From NCBI GenBank assembly GCA_014284505.1, contig JAAFYY010000001.1, forward strand, positions 8,543,845-8,607,844: a stretch of DNA of 64,000 nt. Direction: 5' to 3'. The notes under the pieces were generated by a model, which searched no databases, was not told the origin of the DNA, and saw nothing but the letters and a program-made list of their open reading frames with translations. Both the position numbers and the translations under genes were made by a program. Origin of the DNA: Streptacidiphilus sp. 4-A2 (GTDB taxonomy: Bacteria > Actinomycetota > Actinomycetes > Streptomycetales > Streptomycetaceae). This document shows positions 48,554 to 58,212 of the stretch, piece after piece (positions within the stretch are counted from its first letter, which is position 1; each line of letters starts with the position of its first letter).

Positions 48554-50220
48554 CGCTCACCGCACCGCGTCCCACCGAGGACGCACCCCGCGCGGCCGGC
48601 GGCTTCCTCGCCCGCGCCTTCGGCATCACCGCCCTGCTCAGCGCCGCCGGTTCGCTGCTCGGCCTGGTGCGCGACCTGCTGCTGGCCCGGCTGTACGGGG
48701 CGGGCCTGGGCACCGACGCCTTCCTGGTGTCCTGGACGGTCCCGGAGACCGCGGCCCCGCTGCTGATCGAGGACGCCATGGCGTTCCTGATGGTGCCCGC
48801 CTTCAGCCTGGCCCTGGCCGCCGGGCCGAGCCCGTGTCGGGCGGCGGCCGGACCGGCCGGCCGGCAGCTCCCTGGTCCAGGTCAGGGACCCGGTCCGGGA
48901 ACTGGTCGCGGCCACCCTGCCGCCGCTGGCACTGCTGCTGGCCGGGCTGTCGGCGGCCACCGCGCTGGGCGCGCCGCTGCTGGTCCGGCTGCTGGCGCCG
49001 GGCCTGCCCGACCCCTCGCTGGCGGTGGTCTGCACCCGGCTGACCGCGCTCACCGTGCTGCCCTTCGGGCTCACCGGCTACCTCAGCGCCGGGCTGCGGG
49101 CGCACCAGCGGTTCATCGGCCCCGGCGCCGTCTACATCGTCTACAACGCCGGGATCCTCGCGGTGATGCTGCTGCTGCACGGCAGTCTGGGGGTGCGCGC
49201 GGCGGCTGCCGGGGTCGCCTTCGGCAGCGTGCTGATGACGGCTCTGCTGCTGCCGCTGTTCTCCCGGCGCTGCGGCACTCTGGCCTCGCCCCGGCGGGGC
49301 GCGGCCCGGCAGGCGCTGGTGATCAGCCCGCTGGCGCTGCTGCCGGTGGCGCTGTTCACGCTGACCCGGCAGGCGCAGGTCTTCGTCGAGCGCTTCCTGG
49401 CCTCCTCGCTGGCGCCCGGCACCATCTCCCACCTCAACTACGCGGAGAAGGTCGCCCAGATGGCGATGACCCTGGGGATGATGGTCTGCACGGTCACCTT
49501 CCCGCTGGTCGCCCGGGCCCTGGCCGAGGGCGACTTCGAGGCCGCCCGGCGGCGGGTGGAGCAGGATCTGGAGCTGGTCGGCACGGTGGTGCTGGCCGGG
49601 ACCTCGGTGCTCATCGCCTGCGCCCCAAGATTGTCGAACTGCTGTTCCAGCGTGGGGCGTTCACTGCTTCGGACACCGTCGCCACCGCGGCCGTGATGCG
49701 GGTGTACAGCCTCGGACTGCTCGGCCAGGCGCTGGTGGGCACGCTGGTCCGGCCCTTCTTCTCGGTCCGGCCCGCGGTGAACCTGGGCGCCGGGCGGGCG
49801 CTGCGGCGCGACCGCGGCGACTGGTACCCGATCGCGGCCATGGCCCTCGGGCTGCTGGTCACCGCCGGGATCGGGGCGGCCACCGCGCACCGGTTCGGCG
49901 CGCTCGGCCTGGCCGCCGCCAACGCCGCCGGGATCACCCTCACCGCCGGACTGCTGCTGCGCGCGCTGCGCGCCCGGGGTGTCCCGGTCCGGGTCCCGGC
50001 GGTGCTGCTGACCCAGCTGCGGCTGCTGGTGGCGGCGGCCGTCGCGACCGCCGCCGCGCTGTGGGCCTCGGCCCGGGCCGGCGCCGACCCGCTGCTCGCG
50101 GTGCCGCTGGGTTCCGCCGCCGGTCTCACTGCCTTCGCGGCCGCCCTGGCGGTGCTCGGCGGCCTGAAGCTCCACGCCCCGGCGGCCGCCGGGCGGGCAA
50201 GGAAAGGAGAGCGGGTATGA
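48550..50220 (+). CDS. MurJ/MviN-like lipid-linked oligosaccharide flippase
   Basis: MOP-superfamily transporter of about 556 residues that should flip undecaprenyl-linked repeat units across the membrane. GTG at 48550 overlapping the previous stop. Features: FGITALLSAAGSLLGLVRDLLLARLYGAG and TDAFLVSWTVPE near the N-terminus (MurJ-like), LSAGLRAHQRFIGPGAVYIVYN, FTLTRQAQVFVERFLASSL, LNYAEKVAQMAMTLG, TFPLVARALAEGD and VELLFQRGAFTASDT, the last two typical of MviN proteins. Frame breaks near 48830 and 49625. The stop overlaps the deacetylase ATG (ATGA). Because it sits in a glycan cluster, a Wzx-like role is more likely than lipid II export. Confidence 0.9.
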   Translation: MTLTAPRPTEDAPRAAGGFLARAFGITALLSAAGSLLGLVRDLLLARLYGAGLGTDAFLVSWTVPETAAPLLIEDAMAFLMVPAFSLALAAGPSPCRAAAGPAGRQLPGPGQGPGPGTGRGHPAAAGTAAGRAVGGHRAGRAAAGPAAGAGPARPLAGGGLHPADRAHRAALRAHRLPQRRAAGAPAVHRPRRRLHRLQRRDPRGDAAAARQSGGARGGCRGRLRQRADDGSAAAAVLPALRHSGLAPAGRGPAGAGDQPAGAAAGGAVHADPAGAGLRRALPGLLAGARHHLPPQLRGEGRPDGDDPGDDGLHGHLPAGRPGPGRGRLRGRPAAGGAGSGAGRHGGAGRDLGAHRLRPKIVELLFQRGAFTASDTVATAAVMRVYSLGLLGQALVGTLVRPFFSVRPAVNLGAGRALRRDRGDWYPIAAMALGLLVTAGIGAATAHRFGALGLAAANAAGITLTAGLLLRALRARGVPVRVPAVLLTQLRLLVAAAVATAAALWASARAGADPLLAVPLGSAAGLTAFAAALAVLGGLKLHAPAAAGRARKGERV

Positions 50221-51015
50221 CCGCTGACACACCCCGCCAGGGGGAACGGGACCTCCGCCTGTCCGGCACCGCACCGGCCCGGGAGCTCCCGGAGATCCAG
50301 CCGGGCCGGGCGCCGTGGACGCTGATGTACCACTCGGTCGACGTCAACCGCGACGACCCGTACCAGCTGACGGTCACCCCGGCCCGGTTCGTCCGGCAGA
50401 TGGAGTGGCTGCACCGCCGCGGCCTGCGCGGTGTCGCCGTGGCCGAGCTGCTGGCGGCGCACGCCCTCGGCCGGTCCGCCGGGCTGGTCGGACTGACCTT
50501 CGACGACGGCTACGCGGACCTGCCCCGGCAGGTGCTGCCGGTGCTGGAGCGCTACGGCTTCACCGCGACCGCCTATGTCGTCGCGGGCGGCTGGGCAGCC
50601 ACAACACCTGGGCGCCGACGCCCCCGGAAGCCGCTGATGACCGGACCAGGTGCGGGCGGCCGCCCTGCGCGGTGTGGAGATCGGCTCGCACGGCCTGAAC
50701 CACCGCGCGCTGCGCGGACTGCCCGCCGAGGAGCTGGCGCTGGAGACGGCCGCAGCCGGGAGCTGCTGGAGGACCTGCTGGAGCGGCCGGTCACCGGCTT
50801 CTGCTACCGTACGCGCGGTCGACCGGCGGCCGTCGCGGCGGCCAGGGACGCCGGCTACACCATGCCGTCGCCATCGACCACTGCGCGCTGACCGGGCGCT
50901 TCGCCCTGCCGCGCTGCTACATCGGCGAGCGGACAGCGCCTGGCGGCTGTGGGCCAAGCGCGTCCGGCACCGGGTCAGGTCCTGGCAGCGCACCGACCGA
51001 AGGGGCACGGCATGA
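50217..51015 (+). CDS. Polysaccharide deacetylase (CE4/NodB-like)
   Basis: Second NodB-domain protein in the window, about 266 residues. WTLMYHSVDVNRDDPYQLTV near the N-terminus, LTFDDGYADLPRQVL (motif 1), GVEIGSHGLNHRALRGL (motif 2, H-x3-H) and a GFCYPYG-like motif 3 disrupted by missing bases near 50810. At least five frame breaks after 50590. Both ends overlap neighbouring genes by ATGA. It probably de-N-acetylates the polymer or its repeat unit, as does the related protein at 5337. Confidence 0.85.
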
Positions 51016-52259
51016 AGGTCCTGCATGTCATCACCGGACTGGGCGCGGGCGGCGCCGAGCAGCAGCTGCGGCTGCTGCTGCGGCACCTGCCCCGGAGTAC
51101 CACTGCGACGTGGTCCCTGACCAACCCCGGGATCGTCGCCGCCGGGCTGCGTGCGGACGGGGTCAGGGTCGGCAACCTGGCCATGCGCGGCAACCGCGAC
51201 CTGTCGGCGGTGCCCCGGCTGGCCCGGCTGATCCGCCGGGAGGGCTACGACGTGGTGCACTGCCACCTGTACCGGGCCTGTGTCTACGGGCGGATCGCCG
51301 CCCGGCTGGCCGGGGTGCGCGCCATCGTCACCACCGAGCACTCGCTGCTGGCGCAGACCATCGAGGGCCGCCGGATCCTGGGCGTGCGCGCCCTGTACCT
51401 GGCCACCGAGCGTCTGGGCCGGTGCACGGTGGCGGTCTCGCAGGCGGTGGCCGGGCGGCTGGCGGACTGGGGCGTGGCCGGGAACCGGGTCCGGGTGATC
51501 CCCAACGGCGTCGGGGCGGCGCGCTACCGGCAGCCCGCGCGGTCCGCGCCGCCCGGCAGGCGGTCCGGGCCGGGCTCGGCCTGCCCAGGACGCCTTTGTG
51601 TCGGCGGGGTGGGCCGGCTGGTGCCGGGTAAGCGCTTCGACATCCTGATCGACGCGCTGGCGCTGCTGCCGCGGACCGGCGCGGGACCGGCGGTGCGGCT
51701 GCTGCTGGTCGGCGACGGCAGCGAGCGCGCGGCGCTGGAGCGGCGCGCGGCGGCCGGGTGGCCGACCGGTGGTGTTCGCGGGGGAGCGCGACGACGTCCC
51801 GGAGCTGCTGACCGCTGCTCGACGCGCTGGCCGCGCCGTCCACCGTGGAGACCTTCGGGCTGGCGCTGCTGGAGGCCCTGGCCGCGGGCCTGCCGGTGCG
51901 CTGGTCCTCCGGCCCGGCGCTGGCCGAGCTGCCCCAGGGGGCCGCGCCCGGCGCCCGGCGGACGGTGGCCCGGCCCGAGGCCTACGCGGCCGAGCTGGAG
52001 CAGCTGCGCACCGCCGCCGCGGCACCGCCGGGCGCCCCCTGGACCAGCCCGAGGCGGTCCGGCACTACGACATGGCCGGCTGGCGCTCGCCGTCGCCGAG
52101 CTCTCAGCAGGTCACCGCCCGCACCGGGCGCACCGCGCCGCGGTCCCGAGCACGCAGTCCCGAGCGCGCATCCCGGACCGCGCAGTCCCGAGCGCGCCCT
52201 CCCAGACCGTCCCGCACCCGATCGTGCCCGTCACCGAGGAGACCAATGTTCACCACTGA
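51012..52259 (+). CDS. Family 4 glycosyltransferase
   Basis: GT-B transferase of about 415 residues. Starts MKVLHVITGLGAGGAEQQLRLLL (typical of GT4 capsule enzymes), DVVHCHLYRACVYGRIAARL, AIVTTEHSLL, VRVIPNGVGAARY, VGGVGRLVPGKRFDILIDAL, LLLVGDGSERAAL and STVETFGLALLEALAAGLPV with the E-x7-E element. Two compensating base errors near 51095-51115 hide the usual EYHCDVV. Further frame breaks near 51760, 51825, 52035 and 52085. The C-terminal 50 residues are Ser/Pro/Arg-rich low complexity, and the stop overlaps the next gene's start by 14 nt. Confidence 0.85.
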   Translation: MKVLHVITGLGAGGAEQQLRLLLRHLPRSTTATWSLTNPGIVAAGLRADGVRVGNLAMRGNRDLSAVPRLARLIRREGYDVVHCHLYRACVYGRIAARLAGVRAIVTTEHSLLAQTIEGRRILGVRALYLATERLGRCTVAVSQAVAGRLADWGVAGNRVRVIPNGVGAARYRQPARSAPPGRRSGPGSACPGRLCVGGVGRLVPGKRFDILIDALALLPRTGAGPAVRLLLVGDGSERAALERRAAAGWPTGGVRGGARRRPGAADRCSTRWPRRPPWRPSGWRCWRPWPRACRCAGPPARRWPSCPRGPRPAPGGRWPGPRPTRPSWSSCAPPPRHRRAPPGPARGGPALRHGRLALAVAELSAGHRPHRAHRAAVPSTQSRARIPDRAVPSAPSQTVPHPIVPVTEETNVHH

Positions 52260-53114
52260 CCGCAGCCTGCGCCGCTGGTGGCCGATGCTGGCGGCGGTGC
52301 CGCTGGGCGCGCTGTGCGGGGGCGTGTACGCCCTGGTCGCGCCGCCCGCCTATGTGGCGAACGCCTATGTGATGGCGGTGCCCCGGGCCGGGGCCGACAG
52401 TGCCACCGCGGTCGACTTCGCCCAGGCGTACGGCCGGATCATCAGCCAGCCGGAGATCCTGCTCACCCCGGCGGCCAGGACCGGCGTACCGATGGCCGAA
52501 CTGTCCGCCCGGATCGAGGCGGTCACCTCCCCGGACGCGCCGATGATCCAGATCAGCGGCACCGCCGACCGGGCCCGGCTGGCGGCCAGGGAGGCCAACG
52601 CCGTGGCCGGTTCGCTGGTGGCCTTCGGCAACGCCACCACCGGGCAGACCGGGGTGCGGCTGCTGCCCTTCGCCACCGCGGCCGCCCCGGCCGCCCCCAG
52701 CTCCCCCTCGCACAGCATCGACCTCGCGGTCGGCGTCGCGGCCGGACTGCTGCTCGGCGGGCTGGCGATGATGGCCCGCCAGCAGCCCGCCGCCGGACCG
52801 GCCGCCGGACCGGCCGCCGCCGAGGGCGACCCGGTGGCCGGACTGCCCCAGCCCCGCCCGCTCGCCGACGGCGAGACCATGCCCGGCGGCGCGCCCGGCA
52901 GCAGCACGCCGGCAGCACAGCCGGCAGCGCCTCCGGCAGCGCGCCCGGCGCCCCGGCGGAGGCCGCCGCCCAGCCCGAGCGGCCGGCCGCCGACGCCGCC
53001 ACCGACACCGCCCCGGCGGCCGCCGCCGGCGCCGAGCCGGACCCGGCGGCGGAAGGGGCGGCGCAGGAGCCCGCGCGTCCGCGACCCGGGGCGAAGGCCA
53101 AGGCCCGCGGATGA
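52246..53114 (+). CDS. Wzz-like chain-length/co-polymerase membrane protein
   Basis: About 289 residues. ATG at 52246 with GAGGAGACC upstream. Two membrane helices (WWPMLAAVPLGALCGGVYAL near residue 11 and DLAVGVAAGLLLGGLAMMA near 165) bracket an external domain with AYVANAYVMAVP, FAQAYGRIISQPEILL and PMIQISGTADRARLAAREAN, the layout of Wzz/YveK polysaccharide co-polymerases. There is no tyrosine-kinase domain; instead a cytoplasmic Ala/Pro-rich tail of about 100 residues ends in PGAKAKARG. Frame break near 52905. Overlaps both neighbours. Likely sets polymer length together with the Wzy-like protein. Confidence 0.8.
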
Positions 53115-54234
53115 CCGCGCCCGCCGTGTGGACCACCGAGGTCCACCGCGACCCCGCCGTCTTCGAGGCGCTGGCCGAGGAGTGGGACGACCTGCTCGAC
53201 CGCTGCTCCCCGGCCACCCCGTTCCAGAGCCACGGCTGGCTCTGCTCCTGGTGGCAGTCCTACGGACGCCCGGGCAGGCTGCGGCTGGTGACCGTCCGCC
53301 GGGGCGGGGTGCTGGTCGCCGCCGCGCCGCTGATGGCCCGCAACCGGCCGCTGCCGCGGCTGGTCCCGATCGGCGCCGGGCTCACCGACTTCCTCGACGT
53401 GCTGGTCGACGACCGGCACGCCGACCAGGCCGCGGCCTTCCTGGCCCGCACCCTCGGCCAGGAGCTGGGCCTGACCCGGCCCTGGGCCGCGCTCGACCTG
53501 CGCGAGCTGCGCCCGGACGCCGCCGCCCAGCACCTGGTCGCGCACTGGCCGGGCGCCGTGCGCACCCTGCCCGACTCGATGTGCCAGCACCTGCCCGGAG
53601 TTCCGGTCGAGGACCTGCTCGTCCGGCTGCCCGGGCGCACCGCCCAGCGCACCCGGGTCAAGCTGCGCAAGCTCGCCGCCGCCGGGGTGGAGACCCGGCT
53701 GGTGCCCCGGCCGAGGTCCCCGGGGCCGTCGACGAACTGCTGGCGCTGCACGAACTCCAGTGGCGCGGACGCGGGGCGACCCCGGAGCACCTGCGCCGAC
53801 GCTTCGCCGAGCACCTGCGCCGCGCCGCCGGACGTTTGTGCGCCGCCGACCGGGCCGCGATCCGGCAGTACCGGCTGGACGGCCGGCTGATCGCCAGCGA
53901 CCTGCAACTGCACGGGCGCGACCTGAGCGCCCTCTACTTCTACGGGGTGCACCCGCAGGCCCGCGAGCGGATCGACATTGCCGGGATGCTGTTCCGGGAG
54001 AGCCTCGCCCACGCCGCCGAAGCCGGCCGGCGCGAGGTCAGCCTGCTGCGCGGGAACGAGCCCTACAAGCAGCGCTGGCGTCCGGAGCAGGCCCGCAACC
54101 AGCGGCTGCTGCTCGGCGGCGCACCGGCGGTGGCCCTGTACGCGGGCTGCGCCCGGCTGCGCCGCGCGGTGCTGCGGACGCTGCGGGCCAGAGCCCCCTG
54201 GCTGGCCGCCGTCCGCGCCCGGCTGCGCGGCTGA
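53111..54234 (+). CDS. CelD/BcsL-like GNAT-fold acyltransferase
   Basis: About 374 residues, resembling the COG5653 CelD family of acyltransferase-fold proteins found in exopolysaccharide and cellulose clusters. Visible: AVFEALAEEWDDLLDRCS, TPFQSHGWLCSWWQSYG, RLVTVRRGGVLVAAAPLM, RTRVKLRKLAAAGVETRLV, VDELLALHELQWRGRG, LIASDLQLHGRDLSALYFYGVHP and SLLRGNEPYKQRWRP. It probably acylates or aminoacylates the polymer or its precursor. ATG at 53111 overlaps the Wzz-like stop. Frame break near 53710. Last gene of the plus-strand operon, followed by a strong terminator. Confidence 0.82.
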
Positions 54235-54288
54235 ACCCCGGGCCCCGGGCGGGTCCGGACCCGGACCCGGACTCCGCGTCCCGCAGCA

Positions 54289-54334
54289 CCGCGAACCGCC
54301 CCCGCCGTGACCACACGGCGGGGGCGGTTCGCGG
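54289..54334. terminator. Perfect 21-bp hairpin between convergent genes
   Basis: Arms 54289-54309 and 54314-54334 are exact reverse complements with a 4-nt loop. It lies between the stops of the CelD-like gene (54234) and the convergent GH26-like gene (54346), so it can terminate both. Confidence 0.92.
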
Positions 54335-54345
54335 TTCGCGGCCGG

Positions 54346-55713
54346 CTACCGCGAGGCGGCCTTCGAGGCGTCCTTGGCGGCGTCCTTCGCGGCCGGTGCG
54401 GTCCCGGCCGTGGGCGGGCTCTGCGGGGCGGCGGCGGGCTTCGCCGGGCCGGCTGCCGAGGGGTGCGGCAGGGCCGAGGCCCCGCCGGTACCGGCGGGCC
54501 CGCCCCGGGTGGAGGGCCGGGCGGGCGGCCGAGCCGGCCACCGGCGCCGGGAAGGCGGGGGCGGAACCGCCGGTCCCGGCGTGCGGCGTGGCGCTCGGGG
54601 CGACCGGTGCGGCGGCCGGGGCACTCGCGGCCGCGGTGGCGGACGGGCCGGCGTGGGGGGTCGCCGGGGCGGTCGGGTGGCGGCGGCGGACGGGCTCGGC
54701 GGGGAGACGCTCAGCATCCGCCGGAACACCCCGCTGGCCTTGGGTTGCTCGGGCAGCGCCACACCCCGTGCGGGCAGTAGTCGGTGACGGTCTGGTAGAG
54801 GGTGTCGTGGGTGCTGATCCAGTCCAGCATCCGCTGCACGTACACCGGGTCGTCGCCCCGGTTGTACATCCCCCACTCCGGATAGGACACCGGCTTGTGT
54901 GCTGCTTGGCGAAGCGCACCTGCGCCAGCAGCCCGTAGGGCTCGTGGATGTAGGAGTCGAAGTCGCCGGTGACGTCGGGGTCGTCCGCGGCCATGTCGTA
55001 GCTGTCCATCCCCATGACGTCGGTGACGTCGTCGCCGGGGTAGCAGTCGGGCCACGGGTGGGCGTCCGTGCCCGGGTCGGGGCGAACTCGAACCGCAGGT
55101 GCTGGCCGGGGACCGTGCGCATGGCGTCGACGACCCGCCGCCAGTACGCCTTCCAGGCCGCCGGGTCCGGGCCGCAGCGGCTGGTGTAGGTGGTGCCGTT
55201 CATCTCCCAGCCCAGGGTCAGCACCGCGTCCGGCAGGCCCAGCGCGACCAGCCGCTGGGCCAGCAGGGTGAAGTGCGCGTCGTTCTGCCCGTCCGCGCCC
55301 TCCCGCAGCTCCTGCCGGACCTCCTCGTCGGGGACGCCGGCCTCGTTGTCCGGCAGCATCGGGGTGCCGATCACCAGCAGCCGGTCCGACTGCTCGCCCT
55401 TCCAGGCCGCCCACGCGCCCAGCAGCGAGGGGCTGCCCTCGATGTCGTCCCAGTGGTTGCCGGGCAGATAGGTGTGGCCCACCTGGATCGGGGCCCCGCC
55501 CAGCCACTCACTGAGCCTGGTCTCGGCCGCGTCCGACTCGTCCGAGCCCAGGAACAGCCCGAACGGCACCCGGTGCGGCGGCAGCACGGTGTCGTCCGCG
55601 GGATCGGCCGCGGTGCCCGGGGGGTTCGGGGCGCTGCCGTCGGTCAGCGCGACCAGTCCGAAGGCCGTGCACAGCACGGTCAGCACCGTCAGCAGCACCC
55701 GCCACCGCCGCAT
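54346..55713 (-). CDS. Secreted or anchored GH26-like glycoside hydrolase with Pro/Ala-rich tail
   Basis: About 455 residues. N-terminal signal/anchor (RVLLTVLTVLCTAFGLVAL), then the barrel: FGLFLGSDESDAAET, WLGGAPIQVGHTYLPGNHW, VLTLGWEMNGTTY with the acid/base Glu, MGMDSYDM and SYPEWGMYNRG with the presumed nucleophile Glu, as in GH26 enzymes. The last 130 residues are Ala/Pro/Lys-rich and end KDAAKDASKAASR, perhaps a wall-spanning or disordered tail. ATG at 55713. Frame breaks near 55075, 54900 and 54770. It faces the polysaccharide operon and may trim or release its product. Only the motifs support the family call. Confidence 0.72.
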   Translation of the reverse strand: MRRWRVLLTVLTVLCTAFGLVALTDGSAPNPPGTAADPADDTVLPPHRVPFGLFLGSDESDAAETRLSEWLGGAPIQVGHTYLPGNHWDDIEGSPSLLGAWAAWKGEQSDRLLVIGTPMLPDNEAGVPDEEVRQELREGADGQNDAHFTLLAQRLVALGLPDAVLTLGWEMNGTTYTSRCGPDPAAWKAYWRRVVDAMRTVPGQHLRFEFAPTRARTPTRGPTATPATTSPTSWGWTATTWPRTTPTSPATSTPTSTSPTGCWRRCASPSSTQAGVLSGVGDVQPGRRPGVRAADAGLDQHPRHPLPDRHRLLPARGVALPEQPKASGVFRRMLSVSPPSPSAAATRPPRRPPTPARPPPRPRVPRPPHRSPRAPRRTPGPAVPPPPSRRRWPARPPARPSTRGGPAGTGGASALPHPSAAGPAKPAAAPQSPPTAGTAPAAKDAAKDASKAASR

Positions 55714-55863
55714 CGGCCCTCCACCTCGCTCACGACTGACTCACCGGCACCTGGCCCGGCCTCCACGGTAGGCGTCGCCGGCGCCCCCACCTCGCAGGAC
55801 ACACCCCGTGTGCCGGGCGGACATGTGCCGGGCGGAAACCGCCGCAGCCCCTAACGTCGTCAC

Positions 55864-56575
55864 ATGCGCACCGCCCTGCTCGGCATCCTCACCCCGATCG
55901 CGCTGTCCGCCGCCCTCCTGCTCGGCACCGCCGTCCGGGACCACCGGCCCGCGCCCTTCGGCGACGACCTGGTGGCCCGCTCCGCGAGCGCCGTCTCCGC
56001 CGACGCGCTGCGTCCGGGCGGCGACCGCTCGGTCCAGGCGTACGACCGGCGCAGCGGACGCTCCGTCTGGTCCTACCGCAGACCGGGCCGCACCCCGGTG
56101 CGGCTGGTGGTCGCGGCCGGGACGACGGTGGCGGTCTGGGACGACGGCATGCTCACCGGGATGAGCCCGGACCAGCCCGCCGTCCGCTGGCACCGCTTCG
56201 TACCGGCCTGGCCGGCTGGCTGGCGCAGCTGCGGCTGACCCGCGCCGCCGACCGCGGCGTGCTGGTGACGCCGCTCGACGCGGCGCGCCTTCCTGGTGCT
56301 CACCCCCGGGCTGGTGGTGACGTACACCACAGCGACGGGGCGATCCGCACCGACACCCTGCCGCCGCCGGGCTCGCCTACGACCCGAGCCGGGCGCTGGT
56401 GATCGGCGAGACGGTGGTGGTCACCCGTCCCTGCGCTGCCACGGCGCTGTGGAGGGCTTCGGCCGGGACGGCCGCCGATGGCATGCTGGTCGGGCCGCCG
56501 GCCGGCCGCCCGGCCCCGGCGCCGCGGCGCCGCCGCGGGCGTCCGGCCCGGCCCCGGCAGCGGCCCGCCCCGGTA
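55864..56575 (+). CDS. Membrane-anchored PQQ-like beta-propeller protein, heavily frame-broken
   Basis: Starts ATG at 55864 with a hydrophobic N-terminus (ALLGILTPIALSAALLLGTAV), then repeats reminiscent of BamB/PQQ-like blades: VQAYDRRSGRSVWSYRRPG, RLVVAAGTTVAVWDDGMLTG and PDQPAVRWHRFVPAW, later GLVVTYTTATG and ALVIGETVVVTRP. At least three frame breaks after 56200 make the C-terminus and stop uncertain. Function unknown; it may be a short extracytoplasmic propeller. Could be a true pseudogene, though neighbouring genes show the same kind of damage. Confidence 0.5.
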
Positions 56576-56640
56576 GACTGGGCCCCTTGAGCTGGGCCGG
56601 TGTCGACGGCCCGCGCAGTGCCGCCCGGAGTGTCTTCAGC

Positions 56641-58212
56641 ATGATCGCCGCCAACGCCATCGAACTGCGCGCCGGCGCCCGCATCCTGATCGAGTCGGCC
56701 AGCTTCCGGGTCGCGCCGGGACCGCATCGGCCTGGTCGGCCGTAACGGCGCCGCGAAAGACCACTCTCACCAAGTTCTCGCGGGCGAGGGCACCCCGGCC
56801 GCGGGCTCGGTCACCATCAGCGGCGAGGTCGGCTATCTGCCGCAGGACCCGCGCACCGGTGACCTGGAGGTGCTGGCCAGGGACCGCATCCTGTCCGCCG
56901 CGAACTGGACTCGGTGCTGCGCAAGATGCGTATCGCCGAGGACAAGATGGCCAATGGCAAGGGCCAGACCGCGACGACGCGATGAAGAAGTACTCGCGGC
57001 TGGAGACCGAGTTCCTCACCAAGGCGGCTACGCGGCCGAGGCCGAGGCCGCGACCATCGCCGCCAGCCTGGCCTGCCGGACCGGTCCTGGCCCAGCCGCT
57101 GCACACCCTCTCGCGGTCAGCGCCGCCGGTGGAGCTGGCCCGGATCCTTTTCTCGGACTCCGACACGCTGCTGCTCGACGAGCCGACCAACCACCTGGAC
57201 GCCGACTCGATCATCTGGCTGCGGGACTACCTCAAGTCCTACCGCGGCGGATTCATCGTCATCTCGCACGACATCGAGCTGGTTGAGACCGTGGTCAACA
57301 AGGTGTTCTATCTGGACGCCAACCGGACCTGCATCGACGTCTACAACATGGCTGGAAGCTTTACCAGCAGCAGCGTGAGGCGGACGAGAGCGCCGCAAGC
57401 GCGAGCTGCCAACGCCGAGAAGAAGGCGTCGCAGCTGAACTCGCAGCGACAAGATGCGGGCGAAGGCGACCAAGACCGTGGCCGCGCAGAACATGGCGCG
57501 CCGGGCCGAGAAATTGCTCTCGGCTTGGAGGCCGTGCGCCAGTCGGACCGGGTCGCCAAGCTCCGTTCCCGGATCCCGCGCCCTGCGGCAAGACCCCGCT
57601 GACCGCGAAGGCTGTCGAAGTCCTACGGTTCGCTGGAGATCTTCACCGATGTGAACCTGGCCATCGACAAGGGTTCCAAGGTGGTCGTGCTGGGCCTGAA
57701 CGGCGCGGGCAAGACACGCTGCTGCGGATGCTGGCGGGGGTGGAGCAGCCGGACACCGGCGAGGTCCTCCCCGGCCACGGCTGAAGATCGGGTACTACGC
57801 CCAGGAGCACGAGACCCTGGACAACGACCGCACGATCCTGGAGAACATGCGTCGGCCGCGCCGGACCTGGACCTGTCGAGGTGCGCAAGATCCTGGGTTC
57901 CTTCCTGTTCACCGGCGACGACGTGGACAAGCCGGCCGGGTGCTCTCCGGCGGCGAGAAGACCCGTTTGGCCCTGGCCACGCTGGTGGTTTCCAGCGCCA
58001 ACGTGCTGCTGCGACGAGCCCACCAACAACCTGGACCCGGCCAGCCGGGAGGAGATCCTGGGCGCGCTGCGGACCTTCACCGGCGCCGTGGTGCTGGTCA
58101 CCACGACGAGGGCGCGGTGCTGGCGCTGGAGCCGGAGCGGATCATCCTGCTGCCGGACGGCGTGGAGGACCTCTGGAACGAGAGCTACGGGGACCTGGTC
58201 TCCCTGGCCTGA
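56641..58212 (+). CDS. ABC-F family ATP-binding protein
   Basis: Soluble protein with two ABC ATPase domains and no membrane part, about 530 residues, of the ribosome-associated ABC-F type. Domain 1: GLVGRNG P-loop region, GYLPQDPRTGDLEVL, LLLDEPTNHLDADSI (Walker B) and GGFIVISHDIELVETVVNKVFYLD. A charged linker (ANAEKKASQLNSQ, MRAKATKTVAAQNMARRAEKL) follows. Domain 2: VVVLGLNGAGKT, KIGYYAQEHETLDNDRTILENM, LSGGEKTRLALATLV and DEPTNNLDPASREEI. ATG at 56641. The frame changes more than ten times, the densest damage in the window, yet all motifs persist. A TAGACT -10-like box is at 56574-56579. Confidence 0.88.

Noticed and set aside
46986..48779. Antisense frame opposite the polymerase gene
   Set aside because: Compositional artefact; no homologous-looking segments.
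48550..50220. Essential lipid II flippase MurJ
   Set aside because: Family resemblance is real, but location between a Wzy-like polymerase and a deacetylase makes a polysaccharide Wzx-type role more likely.
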